NCBI RefSeq assembly: GCF_900099825.1
Contig: NZ_LT629693.1
Coordinates: 7,265,001-7,329,000, forward strand
Length of the DNA stretch: 64,000 nucleotides
Direction: 5' to 3'
Source of the DNA: Bradyrhizobium ottawaense
GTDB lineage: Bacteria; Pseudomonadota; Alphaproteobacteria; Rhizobiales; Xanthobacteraceae
The position numbers and the translations under genes were made by a program. Positions 35,324 through 44,034 of this stretch are shown here, piece by piece (within the stretch, counting starts at the first letter, position 1; each line of letters starts with the position of its first letter). The notes beneath the pieces are model-generated. The model was not told the origin of the DNA. It did not search any database and saw only the letters and a program-made list of their open reading frames with translations.

Positions 35324-35494
35324 ATGGGGACGGACAGAAACCACGCATCAACAGTCAGTCAAGAGGACGTTCAGTCACCGAACGAGCTTATTCTCTTCGA
35401 CGAGTTGCTCGGCATGCTCAAAAAGGACGATGTGTTCCCCAAGAAATTTCTCGGCGACCTGTTCCGCTCGGCCGGGCAGCAGGTGAACGTTTGA
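35324..35494 (+). CDS. Possible small protein or gene fragment
   Basis: A 56-residue frame, MGTDRNHASTVSQEDVQSPN then ELILFDELLGMLKKDDVFPK and KFLGDLFRSAGQQVNV. The composition looks protein-like (two amphipathic helices), but no family is recognised and the ribosome site is poor. It might be a fragment of a larger gene related to this glycan locus. The rest of 35152-35570 shows nothing. Confidence 0.35.
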   Translation: MGTDRNHASTVSQEDVQSPNELILFDELLGMLKKDDVFPKKFLGDLFRSAGQQVNV

Positions 35495-35570
35495 AAATGA
35501 CGGCCATCTGATCTTGCTTTCGTCGATTTGGGATATTGCTGGGCTGATCGGTCCGATCTAGAGTTTTGTC

Positions 35571-36791
35571 ATGGAAGACACAGTTACAGAGGCGGTCAGG
35601 AAGCAGTACGAGGCGTATAGCTATCCACCCCCGATTGAGGACGCCGAGAAATTCCTGAGGAAATGGGGACCGCTTACTTGTGATCCCAAATTTGCGGGCA
35701 TTCAGTTGTGGCCCGAGGGCCGACCTCGGCAAGACCTGCGCATATTGTGCGCCGGTTGCGGCTCCTCCCAGGCGCCTCTGATCGCCCTTAATAACCCGGA
35801 CTGTTCTGTCCTTGGTATCGATCTTTCCGAGACCAGCCTCGCTCATTCGAACCGTCTTCGCGATCGACACGGCCTCGCCAACCTTGAACTTCGGCAAATG
35901 AGCCTGCTCGATGTCGGCGAGTTGAATCGCTCCTTTGACCTGATCATTTGCACCGGCGTTCTTCATCACCTTCCCAATCCGGACGCCGGATTGAAGGCTC
36001 TCGCAGAGGTACTCGATCCATCGGGAAGCATGGCAATCATGCTTTACGGGAAGACCGGGCGCGCTGGAGTATATCTACTCCAGGATATCTTGCGGCGACT
36101 TGGGGCCGGTCAAAATGCCGAGGGCCTCGCGATGGCCCGTGAACTTTTGAAGTTTGTCCCATCGCACCATTATCTGATCTCGACGACCGGCAAACTACCC
36201 AATGACCTCGCAGAGGATGCGGGGATCGTAGACATGCTGCTTCACCCGCAGGACAGAGCGTACTCGGTGCCGGAGATCATGGAGTTTGTTGAAACGGCTG
36301 GGCTGATTTTCTTCGGTTGGAGCGACAATGCCCTCTACTGCGCCGATCGGTTTCTGAGCGGAGAGATGCTGGAAAGGGTTTTGGCGCTCCCGGCCGCGGA
36401 GCAGTGGGCCGTCATCGATAATCTTACCGTGCTGAACTCAAGGCACGATTTTTTCGTCAGGAAGCCCCACAACATGCGCTTCCTTACCCGTTTTGATACC
36501 GATGATTTTCTGTCGTATGTCCCGCTCGTTCGATCCGGCGTTAGACTTGCCGGTGACGTCAACTCATTGATCTTGACGCGCGCTTCGCTTGAAGGGGAAG
36601 TTGTTACCCCAATATCGAAATCGGATGCCCTCCTGCTGGAGCAGGCAGACGGAAAGAAGAGCATAGCGCAAATTCTGTCCCACTCCTTGTCCACGGGGGG
36701 TGAGCCCGAACAAAGGACGAATTTCGCCCGCGCCGTCTTCGAGCGCATGTGGCGATCGGGGCATCTCCTGTTTGGCAGATCCAACTCCTAG
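35571..36791 (+). CDS. Class I SAM-dependent methyltransferase with C-terminal extension
   Basis: A 406-residue protein. The first 240 residues form a class I methyltransferase domain: ILCAGCGSSQAPLIAL (motif I), VLGIDLSETSLAHSN, FDLIICTGVLHHLPNPDAGL (motif IV region). The last 150 residues, including HDFFVRKPHNMRFLTRF, form an extra domain that also occurs in similar proteins with TPR partners. Substrate unknown; with the OGT-like and FkbM neighbours a glycan or glycosylated-protein target is plausible. GC is lower than in the core genes. The start follows GAGTTTTGTC, a weak site. Confidence 0.85.
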   Translation: MEDTVTEAVRKQYEAYSYPPPIEDAEKFLRKWGPLTCDPKFAGIQLWPEGRPRQDLRILCAGCGSSQAPLIALNNPDCSVLGIDLSETSLAHSNRLRDRHGLANLELRQMSLLDVGELNRSFDLIICTGVLHHLPNPDAGLKALAEVLDPSGSMAIMLYGKTGRAGVYLLQDILRRLGAGQNAEGLAMARELLKFVPSHHYLISTTGKLPNDLAEDAGIVDMLLHPQDRAYSVPEIMEFVETAGLIFFGWSDNALYCADRFLSGEMLERVLALPAAEQWAVIDNLTVLNSRHDFFVRKPHNMRFLTRFDTDDFLSYVPLVRSGVRLAGDVNSLILTRASLEGEVVTPISKSDALLLEQADGKKSIAQILSHSLSTGGEPEQRTNFARAVFERMWRSGHLLFGRSNS

Positions 36792-36988
36792 CCCAGGTCG
36801 AGGAACCGGACGGCGCGGCGGTGTTGAACGCGCTGGCGCCGCCGTAGCAGGGGAATCTGTCGACTATGATCGTCCGAAGGACTGGCTGACGAATTGGGGT
36901 GGCGGGCCACGCCCGATGAAGATGGGTCCTATGTCTACGCCATAGCCCTCCATTGATCCGCAGGCTGGCCGGAGTCTCTCATCCCTGA

Positions 36989-37004
36989 GCTAGACTAGTC
37001 TAGC
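36989..37004. promoter_or_regulatory. Perfect 16-bp palindrome upstream of vapBC
   Basis: GCTAGACTAGTCTAGC is fully self-complementary without a spacer, 69 bases upstream of vapB. It may be a second regulatory site or the scar of a mobile element. The rest of 36792-37072 carries only short frames, such as a stop-bounded ADELGWRATPDEDGSYVYA piece near 36880 that may be a gene fragment. Confidence 0.5.
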
Positions 37005-37022
37005 GTTGCACTGGGGCTCGAG

Positions 37023-37050
37023 TGTGTATATAGTGATGAATCTATACACA
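37023..37050. promoter_or_regulatory. Putative VapBC autoregulatory operator
   Basis: TGTGTATA (37023-37030) and TATACACA (37043-37050) are perfect inverted arms with a 12-base spacer, so their centres are 20 bases (two helical turns) apart. They end 22 bases before the vapB ATG. VapB-VapC complexes bind such dyads to repress their own promoter. The stretch is AT-rich and likely includes the -10 region. Confidence 0.7.
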
Positions 37051-37072
37051 ATGATCGATCGGGCGAGCTGCG

Positions 37073-37282
37073 ATGCGGACCAACATCGAAATCGATGATG
37101 AGTTGTTATCCCAGGCCATGACGGCGACGGGCTTGGCGACCAAACGCGCCACGGTTGAGGAGGGTTTGCGTCTGCTTGTCCGGCTACGCAAGCAGACGAA
37201 GGCGCTGACGGAACTCAAGGGATTGGGTTGGGAGGGCGATCTCGGGGAGATGCGTCAGGGCCGCCCTCCACGTCGGTCATGA
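37073..37282 (+). CDS. vapB: VapB-family antitoxin
   Basis: A 69-residue protein starting MRTNIEIDDELLSQAMTATG then LATKRATVEEGLRLLVRL. This is the VapB antitoxin type (PF09957), with an N-terminal ribbon-helix-helix DNA-binding part and a C-terminal tail that wraps the toxin. It represses its own operon together with VapC and neutralises it. The stop overlaps the vapC start (ATGA), which couples their translation. An inverted repeat lies just upstream. Confidence 0.92.
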   Translation: MRTNIEIDDELLSQAMTATGLATKRATVEEGLRLLVRLRKQTKALTELKGLGWEGDLGEMRQGRPPRRS

Positions 37283-37668
37283 TTCTCGTCGACAGCTCCG
37301 TCTGGATTGCGCACCTGCGCGGGCATCGCACGTCGGCGACCGACAAACTGGAGGAAGCCGTTGCACGGGAACCGCTCCTGGTTGGTGATCTCATCCTGCT
37401 CGAAATTCTTCAGGGCGCTCGGAACGACGCCCATGCCATGCGCATTGAACGCGGATTGCGCCAGTACGCGATTGTGCCTCTCCTGGATGCCTATCTAGCC
37501 CCTCGTGCCGCCCGAAATTACCGCAAGCTGAGAGAACTGGGCATCACGATCCGGAAAACAGCCGACATTATCATCGGCACCTTTTGCATCGAACATCGCC
37601 ACGCGTTGCTGCACGATGACCGCGATTTTGCGCCTATGGAGGAGCATCTTGGTCTCAAGGTCGTGTAA
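37279..37668 (+). CDS. vapC: VapC-family PIN-domain ribonuclease toxin
   Basis: A 129-residue PIN-domain toxin. Metal-binding acidic residues are all present: D5 in MILVDSSVW, E42 in ILLEILQG, D96 in RKTADIIIGTFC, and D113/D114/D116 in LLHDDRDF. Family members cut tRNA or rRNA and halt translation when the antitoxin is degraded. The gene overlaps vapB by 4 bases and should be functional. It stands within a stretch of accessory DNA next to a tRNA gene, as is common for such modules. Confidence 0.94.
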   Translation: MILVDSSVWIAHLRGHRTSATDKLEEAVAREPLLVGDLILLEILQGARNDAHAMRIERGLRQYAIVPLLDAYLAPRAARNYRKLRELGITIRKTADIIIGTFCIEHRHALLHDDRDFAPMEEHLGLKVV

Positions 37669-37746
37669 AACGCCTCCTCCCGCTTCTCGTCGTTCCGAGT
37701 AACGGCGAGCATGGGACCGGGGCTCGTCGGTTAGTAATCGTGGCCT

Positions 37747-37788
37747 GGCTGGACAGACCTGTTACCTATGTCTCCGGGCTGGACAGAC
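37747..37788. repeat. Direct repeat with IS-like sequence beside tRNA-Ser
   Basis: GGCTGGACAGAC occurs at 37747-37758 and 37777-37788 (30-base period), separated by CTGTTACCTATGTCTCCG. I recall GTTACCTATGTCTCCGG as sequence near the ends of rhizobial insertion elements. It lies immediately beyond the 3' end of the tRNA gene, a usual target for integration. Confidence 0.5.
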
Positions 37789-37795
37789 ATTGGGG

Positions 37796-37889
37796 TGGCG
37801 GAGCCGGAGGGATTCGAACCCTCGATAGGCCTTTACAAGCCTATAACGGTTTAGCAAACCGCCGCCTTCAGCCACTCGGCCACAGCTCC
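37796..37889 (-). tRNA. tRNA-Ser (GCU anticodon)
   Basis: Read on the minus strand, it starts GGAGCTGTGGCCGAGTGGCT, has GCT in the anticodon loop (TTTGCTAAA), a long variable arm (TATAGGCTTGTAAAGGCCTA) typical of class II tRNAs, the T-loop GGTTCGAATCC, and ends CGGCTCCG plus encoded CCA. The 7-bp acceptor stem pairs with one G-T. It decodes AGC/AGU serine codons. Confidence 0.97.
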
Positions 37890-38921
37890 ATGATGGCGGA
37901 TATGCCTGACACGAGGGCAAGCCGCAAGCGGCAGATTTGGGTTAGGCCGTGTCCATTTGGTGGCGCCGCCGCCTCGGGCGCGGCTTGCGCGCCGGGGCCA
38001 TGGCAGCGGAGCTGCTTTTGGCTGCCTCTTTCGGGGTTTTGGCTTTGCGCGCGCTTGGCCAGCGAAACACGCCTGATGCGAGCACGATTCGAACGTGACT
38101 CTCGAACGTGTCTTGGGATGCTGGCAATATCTGGCTTCGAGGCCGTTGGCAGAACAACGTCGCCTTCGAAGCGTTCTGCTCGATCGTTCGGACTTGCGAG
38201 CACGCCTCGATTCCGCGACCGCATGGTCCATGACGCAAGTACATCGCGTCAGCAGGATTGCGCCGCAGGTTTCATTTCGAGCCCGAAAAATAAGAGCTTT
38301 TGCGATTTCACAAGCGGTGGCGTCGGCGAACCGTCGTCGCCGCCACGGTCGCAAGCAGCCGTTTTGGGGCCGCTAGCCCTTCATCTTGGCCATGCTTTGT
38401 CGTGCATTCCGCGTCCGAAGCGCTGCTGCTCGCTCATCAGCCGTCTTTTACAGTGATCGTGTGACGCGCGTGTAGGGATTCGGCGGTCTCAGCCGTTCGA
38501 TTCGATCGGAAAGGTGGTTTGGAGGGGAGGAGGAGGGCGCGGGCTGCTTGCGGCAACCTTTCAGGCGGCAAATGGAACAAGTATAAAATATTGAACAAAA
38601 ACAATAGTTTGCATGGAGGCCTCGATCGCGGATGCGTGTTATTTGTGCAACACCGTTTGGAAAAGGCGCGGAGTCGGGCTGTTCGAAGCGGTTCCTTTGT
38701 TGCGTGTGCAGAAGTCCTCGGTAATTGTGATCGGGCGACGGAGGGGGGCATCCCGAGGTCGTCCCGTTAGGTGGTTCGCTTAAGTCCCTCGCGTTCATGC
38801 GGGAGTGTCCGAAGGCGCGAAGCGACTAAGCGGGTTTCAAGGGATTAAGGGAACCAACCTGAGGGTGTCTGACACCCGGCGGATCCGGAACCTTCCCTAC
38901 AGAGCAACTTGGAGGTTTAAC
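37890..38921. other. 1-kb region between tRNA-Ser and the porin gene
   Basis: No gene is well supported. On the minus strand a frame ending near 37942 has a basic Ala/Pro/Lys-rich end (ARKAKTPKEAAKSSSAAMAP), which could be a decayed gene. Near 38580 lies the AT-rich stretch AAGTATAAAATATTGAAC, a candidate promoter of the porin, which would give a leader of about 300 bases. The final bases TTGGAGGTTTAAC are its ribosome site. Confidence 0.5.
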
Positions 38922-40493
38922 ATGAAGATGGTTAAGAGCCTTATTCTCGGCTCAGCGGCGGGTCTCATCGCCATGAGTGGAGCTCAGGCTGCCGATCTTC
39001 CCGTCAAGGCCAAAGCGGTCGAGTACGTGAGGATCTGCTCCCTGTACGGTGCTGGTTTCTTCTACATTCCCGGCACTGACACCTGCATCAAGCTGGGTGG
39101 TTACGTCCGTATCGACACCACGTTCAACGGTTCGACCTACGGTCAGGCCGCGTGGAACGGCGATCTCGGTCAGCAGAACCGCTACCGCGATTACTTCGCT
39201 TCCCGTTCGCGTATGGCGCTCACGGTCGATACCCGCACCGCCACCGAATACGGCGTTGTCCGTACCTTCGGTCAGGCCGACTTCCAGTTCAACAACCTCG
39301 GCGGCAGCACTGCCAATCCGGCCGTGTTGGGCGCTCCTGGCGTCAACTCGAACCTGCTCAGCACCCCCGGCGGCGGCTACGTCGCGGTTGAAATGGTGTT
39401 CATCCAGTTCGCTGGTTTCACCTTCGGTAAGTCGGCTTCGGCCTACGCGACCCCGTGGCATGGTTATCCAGGCAACAACAATTCGTACCTGCTGGGCGGT
39501 CATGACACCGTCACGGGTGTGAACAACATCCAGTACACCGCGCAGTTCGGCAACGGCGTGTCGGCCACCATCGGTCTCGATGATCCGACCGTGTTCAACC
39601 GCACTGTTGTCGGCAATCTTTCGGTTGGCCTCCCGGTCGCCGGATCTGGCGTACCCGTCAACGCCTACGGCGGCACGCATGCTCCGGACATCGTCGGTAA
39701 CATCCGCGTTGACCAGGCTTGGGGTCTGTTCCAGGTTTCGGGTGCGGCTCATCTCGTGAACGCTTCCTACAACGTGCTGGGCGCTGGTGCCGCTCCGACC
39801 GCCCTGTCGGAAATCAACGGACATCCCGACGACAAGTGGGGCGGTTCGGTGATGGCTGCGTTGCAGATCAAGAACATCCCGACCGGTGCTGGCGACGATC
39901 TGAAGATCGACGTGAGCTATGCCAAGGGTGACACGAAGAACGTGATCTCCACCTCCGCTGGTTCGCCGCAGTTTGCGATGTTCGGCGGCACTGGTGTTGC
40001 CGGCGCATACCAGAGCGTCGGCTACGGTGTAACAACCGACGCGATCTACTCGGGCGGCGTCGGAGGCGGTGCCACGCAGGGTCTGAAGCTGACCACGGCT
40101 TGGGGCATCCGTGGTGCGTTCAACCACAACTGGGATCCCTACTGGTCGAGCAGCCTTTTTGGTAGCTACTCTCAGGTTATGTATGATGGCAACGTCCTCG
40201 ATCCGACCTCGGCCAAGGGCGCTTTTTGCAACGCCTATAACGCTGCAACCGGGGTAAAATCGGCCGACTACAGCTGCAATCCGAACTTCAACGTGGCTCA
40301 GATCGGCGTGGTCACCCGCTGGACTCCCGTCAAGAACCTGACGTTCTCGGCTGAAGTCGGCGCGTTCTTCCTCGACCAGAAGTTTACCGGTACGAACACT
40401 TTGGTTGCTGCGCCTCCGAAGCCGATCGCGGTCTACGAGTACAAGGACCAGAGCACGGTTTACCTGAACGTTCGCGCTCAGCGTAACTTCTGA
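38922..40493 (+). CDS. Outer-membrane porin (alphaproteobacterial porin family)
   Basis: A 523-residue exported protein with signal MKMVKSLILGSAAGLIAMSG ending AQAADLPVKAKA, the typical start of rhizobial/Bradyrhizobium porins (PF02530). Next comes VRICSLYGAGFFYIPGTDTC with two cysteines and IKLGGYVRIDT; the body is aromatic-edged beta strands ending in RAQRNF with a terminal phenylalanine for BAM recognition. The strongly biased codons suggest very high expression. GGAGG precedes the ATG, and an intrinsic terminator follows. It forms trimeric diffusion pores in the outer membrane. Confidence 0.95.
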   Translation: MKMVKSLILGSAAGLIAMSGAQAADLPVKAKAVEYVRICSLYGAGFFYIPGTDTCIKLGGYVRIDTTFNGSTYGQAAWNGDLGQQNRYRDYFASRSRMALTVDTRTATEYGVVRTFGQADFQFNNLGGSTANPAVLGAPGVNSNLLSTPGGGYVAVEMVFIQFAGFTFGKSASAYATPWHGYPGNNNSYLLGGHDTVTGVNNIQYTAQFGNGVSATIGLDDPTVFNRTVVGNLSVGLPVAGSGVPVNAYGGTHAPDIVGNIRVDQAWGLFQVSGAAHLVNASYNVLGAGAAPTALSEINGHPDDKWGGSVMAALQIKNIPTGAGDDLKIDVSYAKGDTKNVISTSAGSPQFAMFGGTGVAGAYQSVGYGVTTDAIYSGGVGGGATQGLKLTTAWGIRGAFNHNWDPYWSSSLFGSYSQVMYDGNVLDPTSAKGAFCNAYNAATGVKSADYSCNPNFNVAQIGVVTRWTPVKNLTFSAEVGAFFLDQKFTGTNTLVAAPPKPIAVYEYKDQSTVYLNVRAQRNF

Positions 40494-40519
40494 TCCCGAA
40501 AGACTTGAAACACTCGGAG

Positions 40520-40550
40520 AACCCCCGGCAGGCAACTGCCGGGGGTTTTC
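40520..40550 (+). terminator. Intrinsic terminator of the porin gene
   Basis: AACCCCCGGCA (40520-40530) pairs perfectly with TGCCGGGGGTT (40537-40547), followed by TTCCTTTG. It lies 26 bases after the stop codon. Confidence 0.9.
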
Positions 40551-40712
40551 CTTTGTCCGGACGAGGAGAGGTCGCCGCCGCGCCGGCCTGATGCCAGCAA
40601 CGGCATCACGTTTCCGGGAAGGGATGCCCGCAGCCTGAATAAACCCGAAGCGATGGTGTTAGCTTCTCGAGTTCCGGCGGGAGCTTTTCGTGATCAAAAT
40701 CGGGAGAAAAGC

Positions 40713-41249
40713 ATGAGCAAATACGCAATCCGGCTGACGGTATTCGCGCTCTTTTCGGTCTTGCTGGCGACGACGCCGGCGGTTCGCCAGGCTTATGCGG
40801 GTGGCGATCCGCCAGCGTCCGATCCGCCGTCATCGTCCAAGAAAAAGAACGGCGGGACGTCCTATAGGGAAGAGCCGGCGTTCGTGAACGGCTACCGCGC
40901 AGCCTACACCACGATCTACGACCGCAACGACTACACGGCGGCGATCGGCCAGCTCAGGGCGCTCGATCACGACGACAACGCCGCCGTCGCCAACCTGATC
41001 GGCTACTCCTATCGCAAGCTCGGCGACTACAAGGTGTCGCAGGTCTGGTACGAGCGCGCGCTCAAGGCCGACCCCAACCACGTCAAGACCTGGCAGTATT
41101 ATGGTCTCTGGCAAGTCGAGCAGGGCAACCGCGACCAGGCGCAGTATCACCTCAACCGCCTGGCCCAGCTCACCGGCACTTCAAGCGAGGAATATCGCTC
41201 GTTGGCGGCAGCGCTCGACAAGCAGCCGGGGACCGGTCTGGTCTACTAA
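40713..41249 (+). CDS. Exported TPR protein
   Basis: A 178-residue protein with a signal peptide (MSKYAIRLTVFALFSVLLAT, cleavage after AYA near residue 29), a low-complexity linker (DPPASDPPSSSKKKN) and two or three TPR units, e.g. NLIGYSYRKLGDYKVSQVWY and WQYYGLWQVEQGNRDQAQYH. It is probably periplasmic and mediates protein contacts; the partner is unknown. CGGGAGAAAAGC precedes the ATG. Confidence 0.85.
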   Translation: MSKYAIRLTVFALFSVLLATTPAVRQAYAGGDPPASDPPSSSKKKNGGTSYREEPAFVNGYRAAYTTIYDRNDYTAAIGQLRALDHDDNAAVANLIGYSYRKLGDYKVSQVWYERALKADPNHVKTWQYYGLWQVEQGNRDQAQYHLNRLAQLTGTSSEEYRSLAAALDKQPGTGLVY

Positions 41250-41282
41250 TACGGATATGAAAGATAAATGGGTCGCTTGCTG

Positions 41283-41394
41283 CCCATGCTTCGAGACGCT
41301 CGCTTCGCTCGCTCCTCAGCATGAGGTTGTGGTGTTTCAACACAGGTTGGACCTCATCCTGAGGAGGCGCGAAGCGAGCGTCTCGAAGGATGGG
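41283..41394. repeat. Palindromic intergenic repeat, TTCGAGACGCTCGCTTCG type
   Basis: The left arm CCATGCTTCGAGACGCTCGC... (41283-41327) and the right arm ...GCGAGCGTCTCGAAGGATGG (41351-41394) are near-perfect inverted copies around ATGAGG/CCTCAT. This large hairpin family is frequent in Bradyrhizobium-type genomes. It lies between the convergent ends of the TPR and transglycosylase genes. Confidence 0.85.
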
Positions 41395-41487
41395 CTGCAG
41401 TCCCGATTAGCGATTCCAGGTACTAGCTAGGTCGTTTCGATCGGCCGCGTCGCGCAACCTGATGCGGGGCGGGTAGAAGCGGACGCG

Positions 41488-43770
41488 CTATTCGACGCTG
41501 CCGCGGTGCAGGTCGGCTTCGATCTGGAGCCGCGAGCCGCCGCCGAACCGCGCACGGTAGACCTGCAGGTTCTCCATGATCCGCTGCACGTAGTTCCGCG
41601 TCTCGGAGAACGGGATCTGCTCGACCCAGTCGACCGCGTCGACCTTGGGATCGCGCGGATCGCCATAGCGCTCGACCCATTTTCTAACGCTGCCACGGCC
41701 GGCATTGTAGCCGGCGAAGGTCATGATGTAGGAGCCGCGATAGTCCTCGAGCAGGCCGCCGAGTTCGGCGGCACCGAGCGTGGCATTATAGACCGGATCG
41801 GTCTTCATCCGGCTGAGGTCGAAGCTGACACCGGCCCGCTTGCAGACGTAGCGTCCGGCGTCGGGTGTCACCTGCATCAGTCCGTAGGCCTGGGCCGGCG
41901 ATACCACTGCCTGATTGAAGGCGCTTTCCTGCCGGGCGATCGAGTAGACGACGCTTGGCTCGACTTCCGGACCGATCTGCCGGAACGCCGGGATGCCGTT
42001 GACGGGATAGGCGTAGTGGTCGAACGGCAGCCCGCGATTGAGCGCGGCCTTGCCGAGCAGCAGCATCCCGCGCGCGTCGTTGTTGCGTGCGGTGAGTTCG
42101 GCTAGGCCGACCAGGGCGTCGGGATCGCCGTTCTCGCCCATGTCGGCGAAAATCGGAATCGCGATTTCGCGCTCGTCGAGCTCATAGAGCAGTTGCACGG
42201 CGCGGACGATCTCCAGCCGTTCGACACCGCGGCCGCGGCCGGTCGGGGCGCCGTTCAATTCGAGCTGCGGCAGGCCGAGCTTGGCGCGCGCCAACTGGCC
42301 ATAATAGCTGGTCGACTGTTCGGCGGCGCGGGCATAGGCGGCGCGGGCTTCCTGCGCGCGGCCTGCGGCTTCCGCCGCGCGGCCTTGCCAGTAGCCGGCG
42401 CGCGCCAGCGCCGTCGGGTTGACGCTGCCGACGCCGATGCGGGCGAAATGCTGCGCGGCCAACGCCGGATCGTTCAGGAAGCGCAGTGCGATCCAGCCGG
42501 CGGTGAATTCCTGCTCGGTCTTGTAGATATCGCGCGACGGCAGCGCCGCGTCCCGCGCGATCAGGTAGGCGGTGCGGTGTTCGCCGACATCGAGCATCTT
42601 GCGCGACAGCAGCCGTCGTTCGATCCACCATTCGTCGAGATTGTGCAGGCGGCTCGGGTCCTTCGGCGCGCTTAGCATCAGTTGCGCGGCCTCGGCGAAT
42701 TTCTCCTCGCGGCGCAGCAGCTGGATTTTCGCGAACAGATAGCCGGCATCGCCGCGCAGTTCGCTCGGCACCGCCTCGAGCAGTGCCCTGGCGTTGGAGG
42801 CCTTCCGGTTCGAGGCGATGCGGGCCTTGGCAAGCGCGACATGGCCGGAGCCCAGCCGCTTCGCGGCACGCATGCCGCCGGCTTCCTGCTCGGTGCCGTA
42901 GAGCAGGTTGTCCATCCGTGCCTTGTGATCGCCCGCCGTCAGCAGCGCGCCGAACAGGTCGAGCGCCGTGGTCTCGGTATCTTCCGACATGCCGTCGCCG
43001 CGCCAGGCCTCGCGCACCAGGCGTTCGGCATTGCCGCGATCGCCGCGCCCGATCATCACCCGCGCCAGCGCGAAGCGGCCCTTGGCCGAGATCGGGGATT
43101 CGTTTTCAAACGAGGACCAGACCGTGGCGTCGTCGCGATGGTCGTCCCAAAGCGCGGCCTCGATGCGCCGTCGCAGGAGTGTCTGTGACGGCCAGCTCGG
43201 ATTGGCCGAAACGAAGGCGCGATAGCGCTCGACGGAAGCGCCGTTGTCGTCGCTGCGCAGGATCAGCCATTCCGCGAGCTTGCGGGCGACCGGATCGGAG
43301 ATCACGGCTTGCGACTGCGTGGCATCGGAAGGTTTGTGCTTGCGCACGAGCTCGATGACGTTCTCCAGCGCATCCTTGTCGGATTGCGGCGTCGACGACG
43401 TCGTGGCGACCGCTGCCGGCGTCACCTGTCTGCGCGGCGGCGGCAGGGCGGCATGCTGCCGCGTCGCGGGTGCCAAAGAAGGCGTGGCTGCAAGAGAGGC
43501 TGAAGGTGCGGCCAGCCGCGCGGGTGCCGTCGCGGCAGGGCCGGCGGCGGTATTGGTGGCGGCCGGCTGCCTGGGAACGGCACTGCGCGCGATCGGCCGC
43601 GGCTTCGGCAATGGAACTTTCGGCTTGGCCCACGCCTCGACCGAGAGCGCGGACAGGCCCAACGTCAACCCAAGGACCAGCGCCAGACTTGTCGCCAGTG
43701 CGGTCGATCGCAATGCGGCTGCGCGGGCGGAAGGGATCACGGCTTTCCTTTGCGGCGGCGAATCATTCAA
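41488..43770 (-). CDS. slt: Soluble lytic murein transglycosylase
   Basis: A 760-residue periplasmic enzyme that cleaves the glycan strands of peptidoglycan to 1,6-anhydro products. After a signal region (residues about 15-48) and a Pro/Ala-rich linker comes a long helical superhelix domain. The C-terminal SLT domain has the catalytic glutamate in SIARQESAFNQAVVSPAQAY, then GLMQVTPDAGRYV, NATLGAAELGGLLEDY and FAGYNAGRGSVRKW. The whole matches Slt70-like proteins. It is divergent from dapA with a 264-base shared upstream region. Confidence 0.93.
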   Translation of the reverse strand: MNDSPPQRKAVIPSARAAALRSTALATSLALVLGLTLGLSALSVEAWAKPKVPLPKPRPIARSAVPRQPAATNTAAGPAATAPARLAAPSASLAATPSLAPATRQHAALPPPRRQVTPAAVATTSSTPQSDKDALENVIELVRKHKPSDATQSQAVISDPVARKLAEWLILRSDDNGASVERYRAFVSANPSWPSQTLLRRRIEAALWDDHRDDATVWSSFENESPISAKGRFALARVMIGRGDRGNAERLVREAWRGDGMSEDTETTALDLFGALLTAGDHKARMDNLLYGTEQEAGGMRAAKRLGSGHVALAKARIASNRKASNARALLEAVPSELRGDAGYLFAKIQLLRREEKFAEAAQLMLSAPKDPSRLHNLDEWWIERRLLSRKMLDVGEHRTAYLIARDAALPSRDIYKTEQEFTAGWIALRFLNDPALAAQHFARIGVGSVNPTALARAGYWQGRAAEAAGRAQEARAAYARAAEQSTSYYGQLARAKLGLPQLELNGAPTGRGRGVERLEIVRAVQLLYELDEREIAIPIFADMGENGDPDALVGLAELTARNNDARGMLLLGKAALNRGLPFDHYAYPVNGIPAFRQIGPEVEPSVVYSIARQESAFNQAVVSPAQAYGLMQVTPDAGRYVCKRAGVSFDLSRMKTDPVYNATLGAAELGGLLEDYRGSYIMTFAGYNAGRGSVRKWVERYGDPRDPKVDAVDWVEQIPFSETRNYVQRIMENLQVYRARFGGGSRLQIEADLHRGSVE

Positions 43771-44034
43771 TCGCTCAAGCGTTAGGTCTATTTGATTGAA
43801 TATGTGGACAGAATGAGAAAAAAGTCGCAGCGGCGCCTGTTTGCGCCATCACCACGGCAAAATCGCGGCTATAGCTTTGGGGCCTGAAGCGGGTCCCGGG
43901 TTGACGGCGAGAACGACGTGAAAACAAGGCGCTAGACGACTATACCGAACGGCCTTTCGCCTGATGGCCAGACCCGGTATGAATTGAAATCCCACGATCG
44001 GTCGCGCCGTATCTGAAGCGTTTGGAGGAAGTCC

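Noticed and set aside
37942..38244. Basic Ala/Pro/Lys-rich frame on the minus strand between tRNA-Ser and the porin
   Set aside because: Only the last 35 residues look protein-like; no start signal and overlapping alternatives, so kept only as a remark.
38952..40535. 527-residue open frame antisense to the porin gene
   Set aside because: It mirrors the strong codon bias of the porin, has no family-like features and would share almost its whole length with a certain gene.
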